From NCBI RefSeq assembly GCF_029223545.1, contig NZ_CP097870.1, positions 2,976,001-3,040,000 of the forward strand: a stretch of 64,000 nt of DNA, written 5' to 3'. This DNA is from Thauera sp. GDN1 (GTDB lineage: Bacteria; Pseudomonadota; Gammaproteobacteria; Burkholderiales; Rhodocyclaceae). Both the position numbers and the translations under genes were made by a program. This document shows positions 1-7,642 of the stretch, one piece after another. The first letter of the stretch is position 1. Each line of letters opens with the position of its first letter. The notes beneath the pieces were generated by a model. It had not been told where the DNA came from, did not search any database, and saw nothing but the letters and a program-made list of their open reading frames with translations.

Positions 1-286
1 CCGGCGCCGCCTTGCCGAGCGCGGCGGCGATCGCGTCGATGCTGCGCTCGGCCACCGGCTGGCGGTTGACCATCACCTCGCCCGCCGCGGTCACCGCGAC
101 GTCGATCTCCTGAGCCACCGACTCGCTGCCCTCGGACTCCGCGGTCGGCAGCTGGATCTCCAGCCCCGAGACCTTGGAGAAGGTCGTCGTCAGCATCAGG
201 AAGATGATGATCACCAGCACCACGTCGATGAGCGGGATCAGGTTGATCTCCGGTTCCTCGTTTCGGCTGCCGCGGCGGAAGTTCAT
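1..286 (-). CDS. exbD: ExbD/TolR-family biopolymer transport protein (3' end cut by window)
   Basis: Small inner-membrane protein of a proton-driven energy-transducing complex that works with the ExbB/TolQ protein encoded 12 bp upstream. The visible 95 residues begin MNFRRGSRNEEPEINLIPLIDVVLVIIIFLM. That is a basic cytoplasmic N-terminus, then one transmembrane helix containing the conserved membrane Asp (LIDVV), then a periplasmic domain. The C-terminus lies beyond position 1. ATG at 286-284 is chosen because the TolR/ExbD N-terminal signature begins directly there. In betaproteobacteria an exbB-exbD pair of this kind often precedes lpxK, which would lie outside the window. The energised partner (TonB-like or another) cannot be told from this fragment. 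Confidence 0.9.
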   Translation of the reverse strand, partial: MNFRRGSRNEEPEINLIPLIDVVLVIIIFLMLTTTFSKVSGLEIQLPTAESEGSESVAQEIDVAVTAAGEVMVNRQPVAERSIDAIAAALGKAAP

Positions 287-298
287 CGCTCCGGGTCC

Positions 299-907
299 TC
301 AGGCACGCCGTTCGCCGTGGGCGACCTCGACCAGCTTGATCGCCTGCTGCTCCATGTCGATCACGAAACTGTCGATCAGCGCGCGGAAGTGGCGCCAGAA
401 GATCATTGCCGGAATCGCGATGATCAGGCCGAGGCCGGTGGTGTACAGCGCGATCGAGATGCCCTGCGCCAGTTGCGCCGGGTTTGCGCCGCTGACGCCT
501 TGCGAAGCGAAGATGTCGATCATGCCGATGATGGTGCCGAGCAGGCCCATCAGCGGGCTGATCGCGGCGATCGTGCCGAGCGTGGTGAGGAAGCGCTCCA
601 GTTCATGGACGACGGCACGCCCGGTCTCCTCGATCGCCTCCTTCATGACCTCGCGCGAGCTGCCGACATTGCGCAGGCCGGCGGCGAGCACGCGACCGAG
701 CGGCGAGTGCCCCGCCACGCGCTCGATCATCTGCGCGGACACGCCACCCTGGCGAAGGTCGGCTAGCACCTTGTCGAGCAGCCCGGTCGGAACGATGCGC
801 GAACGACGCAAGCTGATCGAGCGCTCGATGATGAGCGCCACCGCGATGACCGATGCCAGTATCAGGGGCCAGATCGGCCAGCCAACGGCCTGAATGATCG
901 CGAACAC
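299..907 (-). CDS. exbB: MotA/TolQ/ExbB-family proton channel protein
   Basis: Proton-channel subunit of an ExbBD/TolQR-type complex in the inner membrane. I chose the GTG at 907-905 (VFAIIQAVGWPIWPL), giving 202 residues. It has an AGAGG ribosome site just upstream, and the upstream in-frame extension is unlike the family. A first transmembrane helix lies near residues 8-28. The ExbB signature region follows (LERFLTTLGTIAAISPLMGLLGTIIGM, split over residues ~100-130) and a third helix is rich in small residues. It is transcribed with exbD, 12 bp downstream. A weak sigma-70-like promoter (TTGCCG-N18-TAGAGT, positions 965 to 936 on the minus strand) precedes it. Confidence 0.93.
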   Translation of the reverse strand: MFAIIQAVGWPIWPLILASVIAVALIIERSISLRRSRIVPTGLLDKVLADLRQGGVSAQMIERVAGHSPLGRVLAAGLRNVGSSREVMKEAIEETGRAVVHELERFLTTLGTIAAISPLMGLLGTIIGMIDIFASQGVSGANPAQLAQGISIALYTTGLGLIIAIPAMIFWRHFRALIDSFVIDMEQQAIKLVEVAHGERRA

Positions 908-1085
908 GCGCCAACCTCTTGCGAATAAAGGCGAGACTCTAGCGCCGCAGCCGGGGCGCCGGCAAGGCGGATTCACGGTCAGCGTGCCTTGCCCCCCTTG
1001 CGCATCGAGCGGTGCCCGCCCCATCCGCACGACGCCCCGGGCATTCGACACCAGGGCGCCCGGCCGGCGCGGCTTGCGGGCAGGA

Positions 1086-1106
1086 ATCCACAGAACCTGT
1101 GGATAA
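1086..1106. promoter_or_regulatory. DnaA-box-like inverted pair
   Basis: Two converging DnaA-type 9-mers share an 8-bp perfect palindrome with a 3-bp spacer. The 1098-1106 box matches the consensus 9 of 9 on the minus strand and the 1085-1093 box matches 7 of 9. No dnaA, dnaN or gyrB is nearby, so this is not presented as oriC. Confidence 0.5.
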
Positions 1107-1286
1107 GTTTGTGGGCAGTTTTGGGATGTTGCCCCAGAACCCTGTCGCCACGCGCCTCCGCTTGCTCCGATGAAAAATTGTGCAACATTTTAATCCTTTA
1201 AAAATCAGCAACTTAACCATACACCCCTTATCGATCAAGGACTTGCATGAGCGCGCTTGACACGGCGTCGCGGCTGTGGATTGAGC

Positions 1287-1292
1287 TACAAT
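1287..1292 (+). promoter_or_regulatory. -10 element of xseA
   Basis: TACAAT ends 6 bp before the xseA ATG at 1299, so the predicted start of transcription falls on or next to the start codon. TTGACA at 1257-1262 looks like a -35 but sits 24 bp upstream, too far for a standard sigma-70 spacer. The pair is therefore an incomplete match. Confidence 0.4.
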
Positions 1293-1298
1293 CCGCCC

Positions 1299-2684
1299 AT
1301 GCGTTCGCCCCTTTTCCTGCCCGCCACGAACACCGATCGCGGCGCGGAAACGTCCTTTGCTCCGGTACTTAGCGTCTCCGCACTGAACCGCATGGCGCGC
1401 GAGGCGCTCGAGGCGGCGCTGCCCTTGCTGTGGGTCGGCGGCGAGATCTCCAACCTCACCCGCGCCGCGTCCGGCCACGTCTACTTCACCCTCAAGGACG
1501 CCAACGCACAGGTGCGCTGCGCGATGTGGCGCAACCGCGCCCAGCTCCTCGCCTTCCGCCCGGAGAACGGCATGCGCGTGGAGGCGCGGGCACTGGTCAC
1601 GCTATACGAGGCGCGCGGCGACTACCAGCTCAACATCGAGGCCCTCAGGCCCGCCGGCATCGGCGACCTGTTCGAGGCCTTCAACCGCCTGAAGGCGAAG
1701 CTCGCCGCCGAAGGCCTGTTCGACCCCGCCCGCCGCCGGCCGATCCCGCGCTTTCCCCGCGCCCTCGGCATCGTGACCTCGCCGCAGGCGGCCGCGCTGC
1801 GCGACGTGCTGGTCACCCTGCGCCGGCGTGCCCCGCATCTGCCCGTGGTGCTCTATCCCGCGCCCGTGCAGGGCGCGGACGCGGCTGCGCGCCTGGTCGC
1901 TGCGGTCGAGACCGCGGGCCGGCGCGCAGCCGAGGACGGCGTCGACCTGCTGCTGCTGGTCCGCGGCGGGGGCAGCCTCGAGGACCTGTGGTCGTTCAAC
2001 GACGAAGCGCTCGCACGCGCGCTGCGCGCCTGCCCGCTGCCGGTGGTGAGTGGCGTCGGCCACGAGACCGACTTCACCATCGCCGATTTCGCCGCAGACC
2101 TGCGCGCGCCCACGCCCACCGGCGCCGCGGAGCTGGCCAGCGCCGGCTGGCATGCCGCGCACGGCGAAGTGCAGGCGCTGCAGCCTCGCCTGCAGCGCGC
2201 GCTCGGACGCCGGCTCGAAGGCCTCGTCCAACGCCTCGATCGCGCCAGCCTGCGCCTGGTGCATCCGCGCGAACGCCTGCACCGGGAACATGCGACGATC
2301 GAGCGCCAGCGCGAACGCCTGCAGCGTGCGCTCGAGCGCCGGCTCGAACGTGCCGCCGGGCGCTGCGACCAGGCCCGCCTGCGCCTTGCTGCAGCGGTGC
2401 CGAAGCCCCACCTGCAGCTGCCCCGCCTCGACATGCTGGCGCACCGCCTGCACCGCGCCGGCGCCGCCCTGCTCGCCCACCGCCACACCCGCCTGCAGAC
2501 CCTCGCCGCCCATCTCGCGCATCTGGCACCCGACGCGGTCCTCGCGCGCGGCTACGCGATCGCCCGCGACGCCGATGGCAAGGTGCTGCGCAGCGCCGTC
2601 GGCGTCGAGGCGGGCGCCGCGGTGAGCGTGCAGCTCGCCGAAGGCCACCTCGACACGCGCGTGGTCGGGCACGGCACCGGCTGA
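1299..2684 (+). CDS. xseA: Exodeoxyribonuclease VII large subunit
   Basis: Catalytic large subunit of ExoVII, the cytoplasmic single-strand DNA exonuclease formed with XseB. The protein has 461 residues, close to the usual ~455. An N-terminal OB-fold carries the signature [24 protein letters not shown]. The nuclease core contains the family blocks [27 protein letters not shown] and [25 protein letters not shown] long Arg/Leu-rich coiled coil follows. ATG 1299 is preferred over the in-frame TTG at 1257 because homologues start near here and a -10 element lies in between. xseB is not adjacent. Confidence 0.97.
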   Translation: MRSPLFLPATNTDRGAETSFAPVLSVSALNRMAREALEAALPLLWVGGEISNLTRAASGHVYFTLKDANAQVRCAMWRNRAQLLAFRPENGMRVEARALVTLYEARGDYQLNIEALRPAGIGDLFEAFNRLKAKLAAEGLFDPARRRPIPRFPRALGIVTSPQAAALRDVLVTLRRRAPHLPVVLYPAPVQGADAAARLVAAVETAGRRAAEDGVDLLLLVRGGGSLEDLWSFNDEALARALRACPLPVVSGVGHETDFTIADFAADLRAPTPTGAAELASAGWHAAHGEVQALQPRLQRALGRRLEGLVQRLDRASLRLVHPRERLHREHATIERQRERLQRALERRLERAAGRCDQARLRLAAAVPKPHLQLPRLDMLAHRLHRAGAALLAHRHTRLQTLAAHLAHLAPDAVLARGYAIARDADGKVLRSAVGVEAGAAVSVQLAEGHLDTRVVGHGTG

Positions 2685-2805
2685 ACACGGCAGCGCGCGC
2701 AATCCCCTGTCGTGCATGGCTCGAGCGGGCGGGATGGCCGCGGCGCGGCGCGGCACCGGTGGTTCCGCAAACGCGCCGGATGGGCTTAACATGCTGAGGG
2801 CAACA

Positions 2806-2841
2806 TTGCCGGGGAGCCTATTCCAGACTAAAATAGTCTGG
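2806..2841 (+). promoter_or_regulatory. sodB promoter with overlapping IscR-type operator
   Basis: TTGCCG (2806-2811), a 17-bp spacer and TAAAAT (2829-2834) form a sigma-70 promoter. The -10 lies inside a perfect palindrome, CCAGACTA-AAA-TAGTCTGG (2823-2841). Its core GACTAAAATAGTC agrees at every position with the central GACTRWWWYAGTC of the IscR type 1 site. This geometry would suit repression. The outer half-sites match only partly. Confidence 0.65.
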
Positions 2842-2892
2842 CTTTACCCCCTCCCCACAGACAGACAAATCGAACGACACAGGAGAAACCGC

Positions 2893-3477
2893 ATGGAACA
2901 CACCCTGCCCGCCCTGCCCTATGCCAAGGACGCCCTCGCCCCGCACATCTCGGCCGAGACGCTGGAGTTCCACTACGGCAAGCATCACCAGGCCTACGTC
3001 ACCAACCTGAACAACCTGATCAAGGGCACCGAGTACGAGAACCTCGACCTCGAAGCCATCGTCAAGAAGGCACCGGCCGGCGGCGTGTACAACAACTCCG
3101 CCCAGGTGTGGAACCACACCTTCTTCTGGAACAGCATGAAGCCGAACGGCGGCGGCGAGCCCAGCGGTGCGCTGGCCGACGCGATCAAGGCCAAGTGGGG
3201 CTCCTTCGACGACTTCAAGAAGGCCTTCCAGGCCTCCGCGGTCGGCAACTTCGGTTCCGGCTGGACCTGGCTGGTGAAGAAGGCCGACGGCTCGGTCGAC
3301 ATCGTCAACATGGGCGCCGCCGGCACCCCGCTGACCACCGGCGACACCGCGCTGCTCTGTATCGACGTGTGGGAACACGCCTACTACATCGACTACCGCA
3401 ACCGTCGCCCGGACTTCGTCGCCACCTTCCTCGACAAGCTGGCCAACTGGGACTTCGCGGCGAAGAACTTCGCCTGA
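2893..3477 (+). CDS. sodB: Superoxide dismutase, iron type
   Basis: Cytoplasmic enzyme that converts superoxide to oxygen and hydrogen peroxide. It has 194 residues, the standard length. Metal ligands are visible as His27 (EFHYGKHH), His75 (QVWNHTFFW), Asp158 and His162 ([13 protein letters not shown]). Gln71 just before the second ligand is the residue position typical of Fe-dependent enzymes, as opposed to the C-terminal Gln of Mn enzymes. ATG 2893 follows AGGAG at 2881-2885. A palindromic IscR-like site covers the promoter, and a strong terminator follows at 3514-3546, so it is a single-gene unit. Iron specificity is inferred from sequence only, and a cambialistic enzyme is possible. Confidence 0.97.
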   Translation: MEHTLPALPYAKDALAPHISAETLEFHYGKHHQAYVTNLNNLIKGTEYENLDLEAIVKKAPAGGVYNNSAQVWNHTFFWNSMKPNGGGEPSGALADAIKAKWGSFDDFKKAFQASAVGNFGSGWTWLVKKADGSVDIVNMGAAGTPLTTGDTALLCIDVWEHAYYIDYRNRRPDFVATFLDKLANWDFAAKNFA

Positions 3478-3513
3478 TTCCCGGCGCCGGTCCCGGGCCG
3501 GCCGAGCTGAATG

Positions 3514-3546
3514 CGAAAGCGACCCGAGTGGTCGCTTTCGTTTTTT
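3514..3546 (+). terminator. Intrinsic terminator of sodB
   Basis: An 11-bp perfect stem, CGAAAGCGACC / GGTCGCTTTCG, with a 5-base loop is followed directly by six T residues (3541-3546). Confidence 0.9.
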
Positions 3547-3623
3547 CCGCCGCTGCATTACTGAGGCCCCGGCCCCGACCCGCCCTCCGCCACGGGCTGG
3601 CCATGCCACCCACGAGACGCCCC

Positions 3624-4427
3624 ATGCTCGACATCCTCTACCGCGACGAATGGCTGGTCGCGATCCACAAGCCCTCCGGCCTGCTCGTGCACCGCAGCCC
3701 GATCGCCGCGCACGAGGAGCGCTTCGCGGTGCAGCTGCTGCGCGACCAGATCGGCCGCCGGGTGTATCCCGCCCACCGCCTGGACCGCGGCACCTCGGGG
3801 GTGCTGCTGTTCGCGCTCGAGCGCGAGGTGGCGCGCACGCTCGCACAGCGCTTCGAGTCGCAGTCTGTGGACAAGCGCTATCTGGCGGTGGTGCGCGGCC
3901 ATCCCGCGGAGAGTGGCGTCATCGATCACCCCCTGGTCCGACGACTGGACCCGATCGAGATCCGCCATGGACGCGGTGCCGGCGCACGGGATGCGCTGCC
4001 CGAGGACATGGATGCGTACGAGGCCTCGCACGGCGACGACGCCGGCCGGCAGGAAGCGCTCGCCCAGCCCGCCCGCACCCGCTTCCGCCGCCTCGCCACG
4101 GTCGAACTGCCGCATGCGGTCGACCGCTACCCCACCAGCCGCTATGCGCTGGTCGAGCTCGTCCCCGAAACCGGCCGCCGCCACCAGCTGCGCCGTCACC
4201 TGAAACACATCTCCCACCCGATCATCGGCGACGCCACCTACGGCAAGGGACGCCACAATCGCCTGTTCCAGGAACTCTTCGGCTGCCACCGCCTGCTGCT
4301 CGCCTGTACTCGCCTCGCTCTGGCCCACCCGGTGACGGGAACACCGCTGGAGATTGTGGCGCCGGTGGCGGAGGATTTCGCAACGGTGCTCAAGACGCTG
4401 GGCTGGCAACTCCAGCCACGGACTTGA
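3624..4427 (+). CDS. truC: tRNA pseudouridine(65) synthase TruC
   Basis: RluA-type pseudouridine synthase that isomerises U65 in tRNA. The protein has 267 residues. It resembles E. coli TruC from the first residues (LDILYRDEWLVAIHKPSG) and has the catalytic Asp54 in HRLDRGTSG. The C-terminal family blocks are RYALVELVPETGRRHQLRRHLKHISHPIIGD (in pieces) and RLLLACTRLAL. An insertion near residues 115-150, rich in Asp/Glu/Arg, makes it slightly longer than the E. coli enzyme. ATG 3624 is chosen by homology; an in-frame ATG at 3603 is possible. It stands alone, behind the sodB terminator. Confidence 0.92.
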   Translation: MLDILYRDEWLVAIHKPSGLLVHRSPIAAHEERFAVQLLRDQIGRRVYPAHRLDRGTSGVLLFALEREVARTLAQRFESQSVDKRYLAVVRGHPAESGVIDHPLVRRLDPIEIRHGRGAGARDALPEDMDAYEASHGDDAGRQEALAQPARTRFRRLATVELPHAVDRYPTSRYALVELVPETGRRHQLRRHLKHISHPIIGDATYGKGRHNRLFQELFGCHRLLLACTRLALAHPVTGTPLEIVAPVAEDFATVLKTLGWQLQPRT

Positions 4428-4670
4428 GGCACTTCAACGCACGCGAACAGGGGCTCGAATCCGCCGACGACGAAGGTGAGTTCCGCAGCCACGGAAGGAA
4501 CACCCCGTGCGCGTCCTCGGCGACCAAGCTACGATCAGCGCTGGTTTCACAGCCAATAAATCCCCCTGCCAATGCAAGCCGGCACATCACGGCACTTTCA
4601 GGGCAGAATCCTGGCTTCCCGCAGACAGTCGCCTGTCCGGGCCCGTTTCCACGACTCTCCAGGTAGAACG

Positions 4671-5747
4671 ATGAACCCGCTGCTCCAGGTACGCCAGCAC
4701 GGCCAGCAGATCTGGCTCGACAACCTCTCCCGCACCCTGCTCAACGACGGCCACCTCGCGCGCTTCGTCGCCGACGACGGCGTCGCCGGCGTGACCACCA
4801 ACCCGGCGATCTTTCACAAGGCGATCGCGGGCGGGCGCTACTACGAGGACGACCTGGCGGCCCTGAAGCAGCGCGACATGAGCGCCGAAGCGCGCTACGA
4901 GGCGCTGGTCATCCCCGACGTGCAGCGCGCCTGCGACCTGCTCGCTCCGCTGCACCGCGACAGCGGCGGCAAGGCCGGCTACGTCAGTCTGGAAGTCTCG
5001 CCCGCGCTCGCCCACGATGCCGACGGCACGGTGGCGGCCGGCCTGCGCCTGAAGGCCGCGGTCGCTCGCCCCAACCTGCTGATCAAGGTGCCGGCCACGG
5101 TCGCCGGCCTGGTCGCGATCGAGCGCCTGATCGGCGAAGGCGTCAGCGTCAACGTCACGCTGATGTTCTCGCTCGCGCACGCCGACGCGGTCGCCGACGC
5201 CTATCTGCGAGGCCTCGCCCGCCTGCAGGCCGCGGGCGGCGACGTGTCGAAGGTGATGTCGGTCGCGAGCCTGTTCCTGTCGCGCGTCGACACGCTGGTG
5301 GATGCGCTGCTGGAGGAAAAGGGCGGTGACCTGCTCGCGCTGCGCGGCCAAAGCGCGGTGGCGATGGCGCGCCTGGCCTACCAGGCCTACCTGGAGCGCT
5401 TCCAGGGCCCCGCGTTCGAAGCGCTGCGTGGCGCAGGCGCACGACCGCAGTACATGCTGTGGGCGAGCACCGGCACCAAGAATCCGGCCTACAGCGACCT
5501 GCTCTACGTCGAGCCGCTGATCGGCGCCGAGACCGTCAATACCCTGCCCGACGCCACGCTGGCGGCGCTGCGCGACCACGGCCAGGTCGCGTCCACGCTG
5601 GAGGAGGACGTCGAGCAGGCGGCGCAGCAGTTCGTCGCGCTCGCGGCGGCGGGCATCGACATGGTCGAGGTCGGCGAACGCCTGCAGCGCGAAGGGCTGG
5701 CCCAGTTCGAGCAGGCCTTCGCCGGCCTCCTGGCGCTGACCGCATGA
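4671..5747 (+). CDS. tal: Transaldolase
   Basis: Pentose-phosphate pathway enzyme that moves a dihydroxyacetone unit between sugar phosphates through a Schiff base. The 358-residue length fits the longer bacterial transaldolase subfamily. Signatures are GVAGVTTNPAIFHKA near the N-terminus, the Schiff-base Lys139 in NLLIKVPAT, and MSVASLFLSRVD in the later barrel. ATG 4671 follows AGGTAGAACG. Upstream lie 243 non-coding bases in which I see no gene. The neighbours are unrelated in function. Confidence 0.95.
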   Translation: MNPLLQVRQHGQQIWLDNLSRTLLNDGHLARFVADDGVAGVTTNPAIFHKAIAGGRYYEDDLAALKQRDMSAEARYEALVIPDVQRACDLLAPLHRDSGGKAGYVSLEVSPALAHDADGTVAAGLRLKAAVARPNLLIKVPATVAGLVAIERLIGEGVSVNVTLMFSLAHADAVADAYLRGLARLQAAGGDVSKVMSVASLFLSRVDTLVDALLEEKGGDLLALRGQSAVAMARLAYQAYLERFQGPAFEALRGAGARPQYMLWASTGTKNPAYSDLLYVEPLIGAETVNTLPDATLAALRDHGQVASTLEEDVEQAAQQFVALAAAGIDMVEVGERLQREGLAQFEQAFAGLLALTA

Positions 5748-5810
5748 GCGCGCCCCGGGGCACGCGGGCGAAAGCGGGCTAGAATCGTCGAAAACCTCAT
5801 TCCCGCCATC

Positions 5811-6359
5811 ATGAACTACTGCTCGAGCTGCGGCGCCCCGGTCGCCTTCCGCATCCCGCCCGGGGACACGCTGCCCCGCCACGTGTGCGAACGCTGCGGC
5901 ACCATCCACTACCAGAACCCCAAGGTCGTCGTCGGCGCGCTGCCGGTCTGGGAGGACAAGGTCCTGCTCTGCCGGCGCGCCATCGAGCCGCGCCACGGCA
6001 TGTGGACGCTGCCCGCAGGCTTCATGGAGAACGAGGAGACCACCGCCCAGGCCGCCGCACGCGAGACGCTGGAAGAAGCCTGTGCGCGCATCGAGGTGGG
6101 GGAGCTCTATACGCTGATCGACGTGCCCCACATCAGCCAGGTGCATATGATCTACCGCGCCCGCCTGCTCGACCTCGACTTCCGCCCCGGCGAGGAGTCG
6201 CTCGACGTCGCGCTGTTCGCGGAACACGAGATTCCCTGGGACCGCATCGCCTTCCGCTCGATCGCGATCAGCCTGCGCCATTTCTTCGAGGACCGCCGCA
6301 GCGGCCACTGGGGCATGCACACCGCGAGCCTGGCACCGCCACCGCCCGACTGGCGCTGA
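5811..6359 (+). CDS. Zinc-ribbon Nudix hydrolase
   Basis: Probable nucleoside-diphosphate-X hydrolase of 182 residues. The N-terminal zinc ribbon has CSSC at residues 4-7 and CERC at 27-30. The Nudix box follows: GFMENEETTAQAAARETLEEA, written here in part, with the REXXEE core intact. The ribbon resembles that of NADH pyrophosphatase (NudC), but the protein is much shorter, so the substrate is unknown. A TAGAAT -10-like element at 5780-5785 precedes it. The ATG at 5811 has no strong ribosome site. Confidence 0.85.
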   Translation: MNYCSSCGAPVAFRIPPGDTLPRHVCERCGTIHYQNPKVVVGALPVWEDKVLLCRRAIEPRHGMWTLPAGFMENEETTAQAAARETLEEACARIEVGELYTLIDVPHISQVHMIYRARLLDLDFRPGEESLDVALFAEHEIPWDRIAFRSIAISLRHFFEDRRSGHWGMHTASLAPPPPDWR

Positions 6360-6407
6360 ACGCCCGCCGCGCGATCCGCCCCGTCGGCCCGCGCGACCTG
6401 GCTCAGG

Positions 6408-6427
6408 CACTGATAAACCTATTAGTG
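6408..6427. repeat. Imperfect inverted repeat upstream of the rnf promoter
   Basis: CACTGATA-AACC-TATTAGTG (7 of 8 bases paired) ends 8 bp before the proposed -35 of rnfA. Its position suits an operator, but I do not recognise a regulator for it. Confidence 0.4.
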
Positions 6428-6435
6428 CATCAGGG

Positions 6436-6464
6436 TTGAGCCCCCATTGACGGCGGAGGATAAT
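6436..6464 (+). promoter_or_regulatory. Promoter of the rnf operon
   Basis: TTGAGC (6436-6441), a 17-bp spacer and GATAAT (6459-6464), 29 bp before the rnfA start codon. Confidence 0.6.
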
Positions 6465-6492
6465 CCCGCCCATTCCTTTCCGTGCGCGGATC

Positions 6493-7077
6493 ATGACCAG
6501 CTACATCTTCGTCGTCATCGGCGCCGTTCTGGTGAACAACGTCGTCCTCGTCCGCATCCTCGGGCTGTGCCCGTTCATGGGCGTGTCGAAGAAGCTCGAG
6601 ACCGCCATCGGTATGGGTGCGGCGACGACCTTCGTGCTCACCGTCGGCTCCGGCACCAGTTACCTGATCGATCATTACCTGCTCCAGGCCTTCGATCTGG
6701 GCTACCTGCGCACGCTGTCCTTCATCGTCGTCATCGCGGCGATCGTCCAGCTCACCGAACTCGTCATCCAGAAGACCAGCCCGCTGCTGCACCAGGTGCT
6801 GGGCATCTACCTGCCGCTGATCACCACCAACTGCGCGGTGCTCGGCGTGCCGCTGCTCAACGTGGGCCTGAAGCACAACCTGCTCGAGTCGCTGCTGTTC
6901 GGCTTCGGCTCCTCGCTCGGCTTCACGCTGGCGCTGGTGCTGTTCGCCGGCATCCGCGAGCGCCTCGACGGCGCCGATGTGCCGCTGCCGTTCAAGGGCA
7001 CCGCGATCGCGATGATCACCGCCGGTTTCATGAGCCTCGCCTTCATGGGCTTCGCCGGTCTCGACCGCTTCCACTGA
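6493..7077 (+). CDS. rnfA: Rnf electron transport complex subunit A
   Basis: Integral membrane subunit of the Rnf (RsxABCDGE) complex, which couples ferredoxin/NADH electron transfer to ion movement. In proteobacteria it can feed reduced ferredoxin to nitrogenase or reduce SoxR. It has 194 residues and about six transmembrane helices. The family opening is [51 protein letters not shown] (in part) matches the NqrE/RnfA central motif carrying a membrane cysteine. It is first in a tightly packed operon; rnfB starts 13 bp later. Confidence 0.97.
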   Translation: MTSYIFVVIGAVLVNNVVLVRILGLCPFMGVSKKLETAIGMGAATTFVLTVGSGTSYLIDHYLLQAFDLGYLRTLSFIVVIAAIVQLTELVIQKTSPLLHQVLGIYLPLITTNCAVLGVPLLNVGLKHNLLESLLFGFGSSLGFTLALVLFAGIRERLDGADVPLPFKGTAIAMITAGFMSLAFMGFAGLDRFH

Positions 7078-7090
7078 GGCCGCCGCCAGC

Positions 7091-7642
7091 ATGCTCACCG
7101 CAATCCTCGTGATGACCGGCATCGCCGTCGTGCTCGGCCTCACGCTCGGCTATGCCGCGATCCGCTTCAAGGTCGAGGGCGACCCGCTGGTCGAGAAGAT
7201 CGACGCCATCCTGCCGCAGACCCAGTGCGGCCAGTGCGGCTTCCCCGGCTGCAAGCCCTACGCCCAAGCCATCGCCAACGGCGAAGCCGAGATCAACCAG
7301 TGCCCGCCGGGCGGCGAGGAGGGCATCCGCAAGCTCGCCGACCTGCTCGGCCGCGAGTTCAAGCCGCTGTCCGAAGAACACGGCGTCGAGAAGCCGAAGT
7401 CGGTGGCGGTTATCGACGAGCAGACCTGCATCGGCTGCACGCTGTGCATCCAGGCCTGCCCGGTCGACGCGATCGTCGGCGCCGCCAAGCAGATGCACAC
7501 CGTGGTGTCGCCGCTGTGCACGGGTTGCGAGCTGTGCGTGGCGCCCTGCCCGGTCGACTGCATCAGCATGGTCGCGGTCCCCGAGACGGTGCAGACCTGG
7601 AAATGGAAATACCCGGTGGTCGAAATCAGGAAGGCAGCATGA
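7091..7642 (+). CDS. rnfB: Rnf complex iron-sulfur subunit B
   Basis: Electron-transfer subunit of 183 residues with one N-terminal transmembrane helix (residues 5-25). Next comes the domain binding a [4Fe-4S] cluster through CGQCGFPGC with a later Cys (NQCPPGG). Two ferredoxin-type clusters follow, [12 protein letters not shown] and [12 protein letters not shown]. It probably accepts or donates the low-potential electrons and passes them to RnfC or the membrane subunits. Its stop codon overlaps the rnfC start (ATGA at 7639-7642), indicating translational coupling. Confidence 0.97.
   Translation: MLTAILVMTGIAVVLGLTLGYAAIRFKVEGDPLVEKIDAILPQTQCGQCGFPGCKPYAQAIANGEAEINQCPPGGEEGIRKLADLLGREFKPLSEEHGVEKPKSVAVIDEQTCIGCTLCIQACPVDAIVGAAKQMHTVVSPLCTGCELCVAPCPVDCISMVAVPETVQTWKWKYPVVEIRKAA

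Larger units (their letters stand above)
908..1298. other. Divergent intergenic region with DnaA-box-like dyad and AT-rich tract
   Basis: The only gap over 300 bases. It lies between exbB (minus) and xseA (plus). The part near exbB is GC-rich and shows no gene. At 1086-1104 there is a perfect inverted repeat, ATCCACAG-AAC-CTGTGGAT. Its right arm runs into TGTGGATAA (1098-1106), which is the exact complement of the consensus DnaA box TTATCCACA. The left arm reads GAATCCACA (7 of 9). A markedly AT-rich stretch follows (about 1172-1230), and then the xseA promoter elements. I see no coding sequence with family support here. Confidence 0.6.

Noticed and set aside
1086-1230. Replication origin (oriC)
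   Set aside because: One consensus DnaA box with a 7-of-9 partner and an AT-rich tract are present, but there is no box cluster and no dnaA, dnaN, gyrB or parAB nearby.
4587-6494. Very long open frame on the minus strand opposite tal and the Nudix gene
   Set aside because: It shadows well-supported genes, its composition is Arg/Gly/Ala/Asp-rich without motifs, and such frames are common at this GC content. The same applies to long antisense frames at 7258-9381, 11597-14269 and 48203-51529.
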